Of a DNA stretch of 64,000 bases, positions 1 to 9,625 are shown piece after piece. Origin of the DNA: JAUYQR01 sp963822435. Its GTDB lineage: Bacteria > Pseudomonadota > Alphaproteobacteria > Rhodobacterales > Rhodobacteraceae. Location: assembly GCA_963822435.1 (NCBI GenBank), contig CAWGHN010000005.1, positions 124,001 through 188,000 of the forward strand, read 5' to 3'. A program made the position numbers and the translations under genes. The notes beneath the pieces are model-generated. The model had not been told where the DNA came from, searched no databases, and was given only the letters and a program-made list of their open reading frames with translations. Within the stretch, counting starts at the first letter, position 1, and each line of letters begins with the position of its first letter.

Positions 1-71
1 GACAGCGCGATCACCGTCAGATCGCCCAGCTCCACCTCAACCGATAACGGCCCCATCCGCACAACCCGCAT
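1..71 (-). CDS. Partial CDS of unknown function, off the left edge
   Basis: An ATG at 71..69 overlaps the TGA stop of the upstream nuclease gene (TGATG), which suggests translational coupling. Only about 23 codons are visible, beginning MRVVRMGPLSVEV and open to the edge. This is too short to recognise a family. The assignment rests on the coupled start and the absence of stops. Confidence 0.35.
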   Translation of the reverse strand, partial: MRVVRMGPLSVEVELGDLTVIAL

Positions 72-578
72 CAGCACCACCCTCGCCTCGGTCCGCCAGA
101 ATAGGCGCGCCCATGCCCCGCGCGTATCATCAGCCGCGCCACATCCACCCCGTCCAGCCGCAGCCGCACCAGCGCCCGGCCATAACGGTCCGTCCCGTCC
201 CGCTCCACCGCCAGCGACTTTGCCTTGAAGATCAGCCCGCGCAGCGCCCACGTCGCCTTTTCCGCTGCCACCAGCTCCGACGCGCAGCGGGGCGAGTATT
301 TCTCGGCCGCGTCGAACCCCATCAGCCGCGCGGTTTCAACACCCCTGCCGGGGCACACCAGCTTCACCGTATCGCCGTCCAGCACCACCAGCACCCGGCA
401 AGTCCCCTCGTTCGGAGGCCACAGGCTTCAGCGCCGCGCTCACCACGTCGGTGCCGTAGGGCAGCACAACCAGCCCAAGACCGGCAGCCACCATCACCAG
501 TTTCAGATAGAAACCCGGATGCAGCACACGCCACAGCATCCGCCGCCCGCGCGAAGGCCGGTGCGGCGGCAGCCCCAT
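71..578 (-). pseudogene. Thermonuclease (SNase-like) family protein, frameshifted
   Basis: The C-terminal 107 codons (394..71) read as a small SNase-like domain. They contain VLDGDTVKL, GFDAAEKYSPRC, GTDRYGRALVRL and a final AGHGRAYSGGPRRGWC, matching the nuclease active-site strands (Asp in DGDT, Arg in DRYGRA). The matching N-terminus lies in another frame: a start at 578 (or 539, MLWRVLHPG) leads into one hydrophobic segment (LVMVAAGLGLVVLPYG) and then ALKPVASERG. The frames meet at a run of four C on the plus strand (404..407). Removing one base would join ..SERG to TCRVLVVLDGD. Membrane-anchored SNase proteins of this shape are familiar from Rhodobacteraceae. Either the gene is broken or the run is a sequencing error. 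The stop overlaps the next gene's ATG. Confidence 0.7.
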
Positions 579-637
579 GCCCCAGCGCGGCGGGCGCCGG
601 TAATCCCGGCTGAACGGACTGACCGGCCCGCGCCGCC

Positions 638-1897
638 TCAATCGGCCAGCGGCACCGCCACCGCCTCCGCGACCTCGCCTTGCCCCATCTCGCCTTGCCC
701 CACCTCGCTTTGCGCCGCCGACAGCACTTCCGCCCGGATGATACGCGTGATCACGGCCACATCCTCCGCGGTGAATGTCAACGGCAACCGCATGTCGATC
801 AGCCCCGCCAGCACCCGGTCGGTCTGCGGCAACGGTTCGGGGTTGGCATAGCGCCAATGCGCGTAGCGGCTCGTAAATGCCACCGGGTCCGCCGCCCCGA
901 ACCACTTCAACTCCACCCCCCGCGCCGCCGCCCGCGCGACAAAACCTGCAACCCGCGCAGGCTCCCAACCCGGCAGCAGGAACTGGAACGATGATCCGAC
1001 GTAATCCTCCCATTCCGGCCGCGGGATCAGCCGCAGGCCCGGCGTATCCGCCAACCCCGCCTCCATCCCCCGGTACAACTCCCGCCACCGCGTCCGCCGC
1101 TCGGCCAGCATCGCCACCTGCGGTCGCAGGATGGCCGCGCGCAGATTGTCCATCCGGCTGGAGATATTGGGCACATCCAGCCGCAAGCGTTCAAAGACCT
1201 CTGGCCCCGGCGCCGCCCGGTGCCGCCCATACAGCATGTAAGACCCCGACAGCAGCACCGCCCGCGCCGCCAATTCGGCGTCATCGGTCACCAGAAACCC
1301 GCCTTCGCCCGAATTCATGTGCTTGTAGGTCTGCGTCGAATAGCAGCCCACCGCGCCATGCCGCCCCGACGCCACGCCCCGCCAGGTTGCCCCCATCGTA
1401 TGCGCGCAGTCTTCCACCACCCGGATGCCAAGACCGTCACACAGCGCCATCAGCGCGTCCATGTCGCCGACATGCCCCCGCATGTGGCTCAACAGCAGCA
1501 CCCGCGCGCCCGTGGCCTTCGCCTGCGCCTCCAGATGCCCAAGGTCGATCGTCAGGTCCTCCGTCACCTCGACGAACACCGGCCGCGCGCCGATGCTGGC
1601 AATCGCCCCCGGCACGGGCGCAAGGGTAAAGGCATTGGACAACACCGGCTCGCCCGGCTTCACCTGCAAGGCGCGCAAGGCCGTCGCCATCGCCGCCCCG
1701 CCCGACGCGATGGCAAGGCAATACCGCGCCCCGGTAAAGGCCGCGAACTCCTCCTCCAGAAGCGCCGTTTCCGCCACCTCGCCCGGTGCCACGTTGTAGC
1801 GGTGCAGCCGCCCATGCCGCAGCACCTCCAGCGCCGCCGCGATCCCCGCCTCGGGGATCGGCTCCTGCTGGGTAAAGCTTCCGTCAAACCGTTCCAT
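638..1897 (-). CDS. DegT/DnrJ/EryC1/StrS family PLP aminotransferase
   Basis: This 419-residue protein is a fold-type I PLP aminotransferase of the sugar aminotransferase family. Visible features are the cofactor-side acidic motif VVEDCAHTMGA, the Schiff-base lysine in STQTYKHMNSGEGG, and the glycine/serine stretch IASGGAAMATAL near residue 70. Such enzymes transaminate keto sugars, but some family members act on other ketones, and no nucleotide-sugar genes are adjacent, so the substrate is open. The ATG at 1897 overlaps the end of the MFS gene by 14 bases, so the two are probably co-transcribed. The C-terminus carries a low-complexity repeat (GQGEMGQGEV) encoded by a 15-bp tandem repeat near 675..715. 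Confidence 0.85.
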   Translation of the reverse strand: MERFDGSFTQQEPIPEAGIAAALEVLRHGRLHRYNVAPGEVAETALLEEEFAAFTGARYCLAIASGGAAMATALRALQVKPGEPVLSNAFTLAPVPGAIASIGARPVFVEVTEDLTIDLGHLEAQAKATGARVLLLSHMRGHVGDMDALMALCDGLGIRVVEDCAHTMGATWRGVASGRHGAVGCYSTQTYKHMNSGEGGFLVTDDAELAARAVLLSGSYMLYGRHRAAPGPEVFERLRLDVPNISSRMDNLRAAILRPQVAMLAERRTRWRELYRGMEAGLADTPGLRLIPRPEWEDYVGSSFQFLLPGWEPARVAGFVARAAARGVELKWFGAADPVAFTSRYAHWRYANPEPLPQTDRVLAGLIDMRLPLTFTAEDVAVITRIIRAEVLSAAQSEVGQGEMGQGEVAEAVAVPLAD

Positions 1898-3135
1898 CGT
1901 CGCCCCTCACAGGTCGGCGCGTCAGCGCCAGAAACATCAAAACCGCCGCCACCAGAACCACGCCCGCCACATAATACCCCACGTCGGGCGACCGGAACGC
2001 GGCATCTGGCTGCATGAACCGTCCGAAGATCTGGCTGAAGACGACCGTGCCGAACAGCATCGCCACGTTCATCAACGCCGATATGCCGCCCTGCAACTCG
2101 CCCTGCGCATCCTCCGGCACCTCTTTCGACATCATCGCCACCAGCATCGGATGCACAAACCCCTCCGGTCCATGCACCACCATCAGCACCAGCACCGCCG
2201 CCAAAGATCCCGCCAGCCCATAGCCCACCGCCACCACCGCCGCGCATCACCAGCCCGGCCAGACACACCCGCCACTCGCCCCACCGCGCCACCACCGGCC
2301 CGGTGCCAAGCCCCTGAAACAGCGCCATCACCAAGCCAAACGCCGCCAACGTCAGCCCGACCATCGCCTCAGACCAGCCGAACTTCGCCATCCCCCAGAA
2401 CGGCCAGATCGCCGGATAAACCGCCGTGGCAAAGAAATACACAAACAGCACCGCACACAGCGGCAACACCTGCCCATAGCTTTGAAACACCCGGAATGCG
2501 CCAAACGGATTGGCCCGCCGCCACTCGAACGCGCGTCGCTTTTCCGGCGGCAGCGTCTCAGGCAGCACAAACCAGCCGTAGACAAGGTTCACCACCGAAA
2601 TCCCCGCCGCCACGAAAAACGGCACCCGCGACCCCAACTCTCCCAAGAGCCCGCCAATCGCCGGCCCAAGGATGAAGCCAAGCCCAAACGCAGCACCCAC
2701 CCACCCGAACGCCTTCGCCCGGTCCTCCGGCGCTGTCACATCCGCGATGTAGGCGTTGGCGATCACATAGGACGATCCGCACACCCCCGCGATCACCCGT
2801 CCCACGAACAGCCAGAAGATGGTCGGCGCCAGCGCCGAAAACAGGTAGTCCGCCCCCAGCCCGAAAATCGCCAGCAGCAACAACGGCCGCCGCCCGAACC
2901 GGTCGCTCAGGTTGCCCACCAGCGGGCTGAACGCGAACTGCGCCACCGAAAACGCCGCGAACATCCAGCCGCCGACATAGGCCGCATCGGCCAGGTCCAT
3001 GCGGCCCACCTCTTCGATCAGCGCGGGCAGCACCGGCATGATCAGCCCGAACCCCACCATGTCCAGAAACACGGTGATCAGCACGAAGGTGATCGCATGG
3101 CGCGACACCTGAACGGGGGCAGAGGCTTCCATCAT
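1884..3135 (-). pseudogene. MFS transporter, TetA-like (TCR/Tet family), frameshifted
   Basis: The first ~295 codons (3135 to ~2240) encode the N-terminal half and more of a 12-helix major facilitator. They include the family motif GNLSDRFGRRPLLL between helices 2 and 3 and GPAIGGLLGELGSRVPF in helix 5. The remaining helices (VGYGLAGSLAAVL through VVLVAAVLMFLAL, 2237..1884) lie in a different frame. The switch falls in a GC-rich run near 2230..2247, where dropping one G on the coding strand would give VMRAVVAVGYGLAG. The joined protein would be about 415 residues, normal for TetA-type drug efflux pumps. The 3' end overlaps the aminotransferase start by 14 bases. Confidence 0.75.
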
Positions 3136-3200
3136 GGCCCGCGACCCTAGGCAGCCCGCCCCCTCAAGTCAAACTCGGCCAAGTCACACTCGGCCGCCTT

Positions 3201-3250
3201 GCTGCTTTCAAAAAATACTCCACGAGAGGTCTGGAGTGTATGACGCCTTC
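3201..3250 (+). repeat. Dispersed intergenic repeat, copy A
   Basis: This divergent copy of a repeat seen seven times in the window has an AAAAATACTCCACG core followed by AGAGGTCTGGAGTG. It lies between the gph stop and the MFS start. The closest relative is the copy near 41950, read on the other strand. Confidence 0.55.
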
Positions 3251-3265
3251 CAGTTGCCGCCAGGC

Positions 3266-3919
3266 CTATCGCACCAGCCGCCCGGCAATCCCGACCAACT
3301 GATCGAAATGGTCCAGCAATGCCTCCGGTGCCAGCCGCGCCACGCCTCCGCCCTCCGGCCCGAACGTGACCAGCGCCACCGGCACACCTACGGCCAGCCC
3401 GGTCTTGCGGTCGGTCTCGGTATCCCCCACCAGCATCGACCGGCCAACGACGCCCCCCGCCCGCTCCACCGCTGCCACGTAGGGTGCCGCGTCCGGTTTC
3501 CGCGTCGCCAGCGTATCGGCCCCGATCATCGCCCCAAAGGCCTCGCGAATACCCAACCGGCGCAGCAGTTCCTCGGCCAGCGCGGCCGGCTTGTTGGTGC
3601 AGATCGACACCGCATAGCCCTCGCGCTTCAACGCCTCCACCGCGTCCATCGCACCTGGGTAAAGCGTCGTGTGCACCGCAATCGCCTGACGATAGGCGTC
3701 CAGCAGCACGGGATAATCCGCATCCACATCGGCTTCGCTCCACGCCCGACCCAACCGCTCGTACCCCAGCCGCAGCATCGCCCGCCCGCCATGAAACGCC
3801 GTCAGCGCATCGCCCGGCCCCAACACCGCGCCGCCCGGAAAACAGGCATTCGCCGCCGCCAGCAGGTCGGCCGACGTGTCCGCCAAAGTTCCGTCAAGAT
3901 CAAAGACGATACAGCGCAT
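3266..3919 (-). CDS. gph: Phosphoglycolate phosphatase, HAD superfamily
   Basis: This protein of about 217 residues has all HAD motifs. Motif I is FDLDGTLADTSADL at the N-terminus, motif II is CTNKP, the motif III lysine is in ATRKPDAAP, and motif IV is VGDTETDRKTG. Gph removes 2-phosphoglycolate, a product of DNA repair and of the RubisCO oxygenase reaction, which matters in a phototroph. I chose the start at 3919 (MRCIVFDLDGT) because motif I normally begins within ten residues. The reading frame is open to an ATG at 3961. The gene is divergent from glmU, leaving about 90 bases for both promoters. Other HAD phosphatases share these motifs, so the exact substrate is by family resemblance. 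Confidence 0.85.
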   Translation of the reverse strand: MRCIVFDLDGTLADTSADLLAAANACFPGGAVLGPGDALTAFHGGRAMLRLGYERLGRAWSEADVDADYPVLLDAYRQAIAVHTTLYPGAMDAVEALKREGYAVSICTNKPAALAEELLRRLGIREAFGAMIGADTLATRKPDAAPYVAAVERAGGVVGRSMLVGDTETDRKTGLAVGVPVALVTFGPEGGGVARLAPEALLDHFDQLVGIAGRLVR

Positions 3920-4009
3920 CACGGTTCCTGTAACATGGCGTGAGGTTTGGCCCCTTGCCACCCCGCGCTAGGGGGGTAAAACGACGCCAACAATAAGGGA
4001 AGGGGCAGA

Positions 4010-5386
4010 ATGCAGGTTTCAGGGTCAGGGTCGGTTCCCGTTTCCGTCATCGTGCTGGCGGCGGGGCAAGGCACGCGGATGAACTCCGACCTGCCCAAAG
4101 TGCTGCACCAGATGGCCGCAGCGCCCCTTCTGCACCACGCGCTGACCACGGCCCGCAGCCTTGATCCCGCCCGCATCGTCGTCGTCACCGGCCACGGCTC
4201 CGATGCCGTCACCGCCGCCGCCCTTGCCTTCGACGAGGCGGTCGATGCCGTCCTGCAAGACCCGCAACTTGGCACCGCCCACGCCGTCGCGCAGGCGGCC
4301 CCCCTTCTGACCGACGCCACCGGCGACGCCATCGTGCTTTACGCCGACACCCCCCTGATCCGCGAGGAAACCCTGCGCGCTATGCTGGGCGCAAGGCAGC
4401 GCCACGGCGTCGTCGTCCTCGGCTTCCACAGCCCGAACCCCGGCCGCTACGGCCGCCTCGTCACCCAAGGCGAGACGCTCCTGAAAATCACCGAATGGAA
4501 GGACGCAACCGAAGCCGAGCGCGCCTTGACGCTCTGCAACTCCGGCGTCGTCTGCGCCGATGCCCAAACGCTCCTCTCCCTCGTTGCCGAGGTGACGAAC
4601 GACAACGCCGCCGGTGAATACTACCTCACCGACATCGTCGAACTGGCCCGCACGCGCGGCCTCAGCGCCGGTGTCGTCCTGTGTGACGAGGCCGAAACCC
4701 AAGGCGTCAACACGCGGGCGCAACTGGCCGAGGCCGAAGCCGCCTTTCAGGCCCGCGCCCGCGCCGACGCGCTCGACAACGGCGTCACCCTCACCGCCCC
4801 GGAAACCGTGTTCTTCGCCCTCGACACCCATATCGGGCGCGATGCGATCATCGGCCCGAATGTGATCTTCGGCCCCGGCGTCACCATCGAATCCGGCGCC
4901 GAGATCAAGGGCTTCTGCCACCTCGAAGGCTGCCACATCAGTCGCGGCGCGACCGTCGGCCCCTTCGCCCGCCTGCGCCCCGGTGCGGAACTGGCCGAAG
5001 ATGTCCACGTCGGCAACTTTGTCGAAATCAAGAACGCCATCCTCGACGAAGGCGTCAAGGTCGGCCACCTCACCTACATCGGCGATGCCGACGTGGGCGA
5101 GTTCACCAACATCGGCGCAGGCACCGTCACCTGCAACTACGACGGCGTGATGAAGCACCGCACCACCATCGGCAAACGTGCCTTCATCGGCTCGGACACC
5201 ATGCTGGTCGCCCCGGTCACGATCGGCGACGGCGCGCTCACCGCCTCCGGCTCCGTCATCACCGACAACGTCCCTGCCGAGGCCATCGCCATCGGCCGCG
5301 CGCGGCAGGTTACGAAACCCGGCCTCGCTACGAAATTGTTCGAAAAGTTGAAATCCATCAAGGCTGCCAAGGCAAAAGGTCATTAG
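4010..5386 (+). CDS. glmU: Bifunctional GlcNAc-1-P uridyltransferase / GlcN-1-P acetyltransferase
   Basis: This 458-residue enzyme makes UDP-GlcNAc for peptidoglycan and lipid A. The N-terminal pyrophosphorylase domain has the signature LAAGQGTRMNSDLPKVLH (from about residue 16), YADTPL and the GEYYLTD region. The C-terminal half is a left-handed beta-helix of hexapeptide repeats (IGPNVIFGPGVTI, VGHLTYIGDADVGEFTNIGAGTVTCNYDG) that carries the acetyltransferase site. Length is normal for the family. A clear ribosome-binding site (AAGGGAAGGGG) precedes the ATG. glmS follows after two bases, so the amino-sugar pathway genes form one operon. Confidence 0.97.
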   Translation: MQVSGSGSVPVSVIVLAAGQGTRMNSDLPKVLHQMAAAPLLHHALTTARSLDPARIVVVTGHGSDAVTAAALAFDEAVDAVLQDPQLGTAHAVAQAAPLLTDATGDAIVLYADTPLIREETLRAMLGARQRHGVVVLGFHSPNPGRYGRLVTQGETLLKITEWKDATEAERALTLCNSGVVCADAQTLLSLVAEVTNDNAAGEYYLTDIVELARTRGLSAGVVLCDEAETQGVNTRAQLAEAEAAFQARARADALDNGVTLTAPETVFFALDTHIGRDAIIGPNVIFGPGVTIESGAEIKGFCHLEGCHISRGATVGPFARLRPGAELAEDVHVGNFVEIKNAILDEGVKVGHLTYIGDADVGEFTNIGAGTVTCNYDGVMKHRTTIGKRAFIGSDTMLVAPVTIGDGALTASGSVITDNVPAEAIAIGRARQVTKPGLATKLFEKLKSIKAAKAKGH

Positions 5387-5388
5387 AA

Positions 5389-7206
<1,818 letters not shown>

Positions 7207-7216
7207 CCGCAAGGCC

Positions 7217-7275
7217 TGCTCTTCTCCGAACTATCCCACGGGAGGTCTGGAGGGTGCGCCCCCTCCAGAGCGCCC
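7217..7275 (+). repeat. Dispersed intergenic repeat, copy B, with stem-loop
   Basis: Just after the glmS stop. It contains CTATCCCACGGGAGG followed by a perfect 9-bp stem: TCTGGAGGG (7246..7254), loop TGCGCC, CCCTCCAGA (7261..7269). There is no T-tract, so this is not a classical intrinsic terminator, though it could stabilise or end the glmUS transcript. Confidence 0.6.
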
Positions 7276-7318
7276 CCAGTCCCGCCCTCCAGTCCCGCCC
7301 TGGCACAAGGCACCTCCG

Positions 7319-7990
7319 ATGACCCCCCTCGCCGATCTCGAAGCCCTCGCAAACCCCGGAAAAGCGGCCGAGATGCTGGCCTACCACAAGGCCCCGCGCC
7401 GCTACCTCGGCGTCACCGTGCCGCAAATCGACGATCTCACCGACGGGTGGCGCGCGGCCCTCTCCCTGGATGACCGCCTCGCACTTGCCGCCAGCCTCTG
7501 GGCCACCGACATCCACGAAGCCCGCATCGCGGCCGCCAAACTGCTGACCCAGGCCCGCCTCCGCCCCGACGAAGCCGCCTGGCAGCTCATCCAATCCTGG
7601 GTTCCCGATTTCGACGCCTGGGCCATCGCCGATCACGCCAGCACCGCCGGCCAGAAACGCCTCACCGCCGACCCCACCCGCCTCGACACCGTGGAGGCCT
7701 GGATCACCTCCCCCCACATGTGGACCCGCCGCGCCGCCCTCGTGATGACCCTGCCCTGGACCAAGCAGAACCACCCCAAACCGGAAGAAGAGGCCGCCCG
7801 CGACCGCATCCTCGGCTGGTGCGCCACACTGGCCGAGGATCGCGACTGGTTCATCCAGAAGGCCGTCGCCTGGTGGGTGCGCGATCTGTCGAAACACGAC
7901 GCCGCCCGCGCCCGCACATTCCTCGAAACTCACGGCCCCCGCCTGAAGCCCTTCGCGCAAAAGGAAGCCGCCCGCCACCTCGCGCCCTGA
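7319..7990 (+). CDS. DNA alkylation repair protein, AlkD-like (HEAT-repeat)
   Basis: This all-helical 223-residue protein reads as the DNA alkylation repair family, whose best-known member is the AlkD glycosylase. Supporting segments are GVTVPQIDDL near residue 30, WATDIHEARIAAAKLL, the conserved WVPDFDAWAIADH (FDAWAxAD is a hallmark) and DRDWFIQKAVAWWVRDLSKHD near the C-terminus. The family excises N3- or N7-alkylated bases without base flipping. The gene stands alone between glmS and a convergent lipoprotein gene. Substrate range is by family inference. Confidence 0.85.
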   Translation: MTPLADLEALANPGKAAEMLAYHKAPRRYLGVTVPQIDDLTDGWRAALSLDDRLALAASLWATDIHEARIAAAKLLTQARLRPDEAAWQLIQSWVPDFDAWAIADHASTAGQKRLTADPTRLDTVEAWITSPHMWTRRAALVMTLPWTKQNHPKPEEEAARDRILGWCATLAEDRDWFIQKAVAWWVRDLSKHDAARARTFLETHGPRLKPFAQKEAARHLAP

Positions 7991-8046
7991 CTTCCTCTTT
8001 GCGAAAATATCCTCCGGGGGTGCGGGGGTGCAAAACCCCCGCCGCC
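7991..8046 (+). repeat. Dispersed intergenic repeat, copy C
   Basis: The repeat begins directly after the stop codon at 7990 and reads CTTTGCGAAAATATCCTCCG, then GGGGGTGCGGGGGTGC and AAAACCCCCGCC. GGGGG can pair with CCCCC. It lies between convergent genes. Confidence 0.65.
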
Positions 8047-8058
8047 TGCCAAACAGAC

Positions 8059-8517
8059 TTACGGCCCGAAAACCGTCACCTGTGGCAACTCCGTCAAACC
8101 CAGCCCCAGCGCCTGAAACGCGGCCAGCGACAACAGCGCCGCGCCTGATCCCGGCCTCAGTTCCACCGCCAGGCTCTTGCCCGCCGCCGTCACCACCCGG
8201 CCCATCACCGCCTCACTGACCAACCCGGTCCGCAGCCATATCCCCTGCTCCGCCGGCGGCCCCAGCGCCACCGTCACGCGGCCCAACTCCCGCTCGCCCG
8301 TGGCCACCGGTGCGGCCAGCGCCGCCGCCTTTTCCGCCGCCGTCGTGGTGTCCAAATCCGCCGCACTCGCGCCCTGCGCGCCCAGCGCGCTTGTCGTGAC
8401 TGCGGGCGCAATGTCCACCGCAGCCGGCATGGCGGTTGCCGGGCCCTTGCCCTGCAACATGCCGCAGCCCGACAGCAGCACCAAACCGCACAGAAGTCCT
8501 GATTTCATCATGCCCAT
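8059..8517 (-). CDS. Putative outer-membrane/periplasmic lipoprotein
   Basis: This 152-residue protein has a type II signal peptide: MGMMKSG, hydrophobic LLCGLVLL, then lipobox LSGC with the lipidated Cys near residue 18. A low-complexity Ala/Thr-rich linker (to about residue 60) is followed by a compact domain with GRVTVALGPPAEQGIWLRTGLV and a C-terminal LTELPQVTVFG. I recall similar proteins in Rhodobacteraceae being labelled as D-galactarate dehydratase. Nothing here supports that enzyme name. The fold is unknown to me. It is divergent from moaA by about 80 bases. Confidence 0.75.
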   Translation of the reverse strand: MGMMKSGLLCGLVLLSGCGMLQGKGPATAMPAAVDIAPAVTTSALGAQGASAADLDTTTAAEKAAALAAPVATGERELGRVTVALGPPAEQGIWLRTGLVSEAVMGRVVTAAGKSLAVELRPGSGAALLSLAAFQALGLGLTELPQVTVFGP

Positions 8518-8597
8518 ACCTTAGCCCGCCGCTCCCTCGTGCTCAACTGCCGCAATCCGCCTTGTGCCGACACCCGCCGCGTCCTACCTTTCAACGC

Positions 8598-9614
8598 ATG
8601 CAGCCGCTTATTGATCCCTTCGCCCGCGCGATTTCCTACCTGCGCGTCTCGGTCACCGACCGTTGCGATTTCCGCTGCACCTACTGCATGTCCGAACACA
8701 TGACCTTCCTGCCGAAGGCCGAGCTTCTGTCGCTCGAAGAACTCGACCGTCTCTGCACCGCCTTCGTCCACCTCGGTGTGCAAAAGCTGCGCATCACGGG
8801 CGGCGAACCGCTTGTGCGCAAAGGCATCCTCACGTTCTTCGAAGCGATGAGCCGCCATCTTGCCACCGGCGCGCTCAAGGAACTCACCCTTACCACCAAC
8901 GGCAGCCAGCTTGCCAAATTCGCCCAACCCCTCGCCGACCTCGGCGTAAAGCGCATCAACGTCAGCCTCGATACGCTCGATCCGGCGAAATTCGCCGAAA
9001 TCACCCGCTGGGGGCGCCTGCCCCAAGTGCTCGACGGGATCGAGGCCGCCAAGGCCGCCGGTCTGCGCGTCAAGATCAACGCCGTCGCGCTCAAAGGCTT
9101 CAACGAGGATGAACTTTTCTCCCTCGCCGACTGGTGCGCAGCAAACGGCCATGACCTCACCTTCATCGAGGTGATGCCAATGGGCGAAGACATGACCGCC
9201 GGTCGGCTCGACCAATACTGGCCGCTGAAAGACCTGCGCGCCCGTCTTGCCGAACGCCTCACCCTGACCGACCTTACCGAACGCACCGGCGGGCCTGCCC
9301 GCTATGTGCGGGTCGAAGAAACCGGCCAGAAGGTCGGCTTCATCACGCCCCTGACCCACAACTTCTGCGAAAGCTGCAACCGCGTGCGGCTGACCTGCAC
9401 CGGCCAGCTTTACATGTGCCTCGGGCAGGAAGACATGGCCGACCTCCGCGCCCCGCTGCGCGCCAGCCCCGATGATGCCGTCCCCGACGATGCCAGTCTT
9501 GAACAGGCGATCCGCGCCGCCATCGCCCGCAAACCCAAGGGCCATGATTTCGACTACTCCCGCCAGAAGGTCGCGGGCCAGATCACCCGCCACATGAGCC
9601 ACACCGGCGGCTGA
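8598..9614 (+). CDS. moaA: GTP 3',8-cyclase (molybdenum cofactor biosynthesis)
   Basis: This 338-residue radical-SAM enzyme cyclises GTP in the first step of molybdopterin synthesis. The N-terminal SAM cluster motif CDFRCTYC lies near residues 24-31, followed by RITGGEPLVRKG. The C-terminal cluster ligands are in CESCNRVRLTCTGQLYMC. The protein ends in Gly-Gly, which is required for MoaA function in the family. I chose the ATG at 8598 (MQPLIDPF) because it matches the usual N-terminus. The frame is open upstream but overlaps the lipoprotein gene. The gene agrees with the modABC operon elsewhere in the window. Confidence 0.95.
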   Translation: MQPLIDPFARAISYLRVSVTDRCDFRCTYCMSEHMTFLPKAELLSLEELDRLCTAFVHLGVQKLRITGGEPLVRKGILTFFEAMSRHLATGALKELTLTTNGSQLAKFAQPLADLGVKRINVSLDTLDPAKFAEITRWGRLPQVLDGIEAAKAAGLRVKINAVALKGFNEDELFSLADWCAANGHDLTFIEVMPMGEDMTAGRLDQYWPLKDLRARLAERLTLTDLTERTGGPARYVRVEETGQKVGFITPLTHNFCESCNRVRLTCTGQLYMCLGQEDMADLRAPLRASPDDAVPDDASLEQAIRAAIARKPKGHDFDYSRQKVAGQITRHMSHTGG

Positions 9615-9625
9615 CCCCGCCCCAC

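Noticed and set aside
8059..8517. D-galactarate dehydratase annotation for the lipoprotein
   Set aside because: The protein is a 152-residue lipoprotein with none of the dehydratase motifs.
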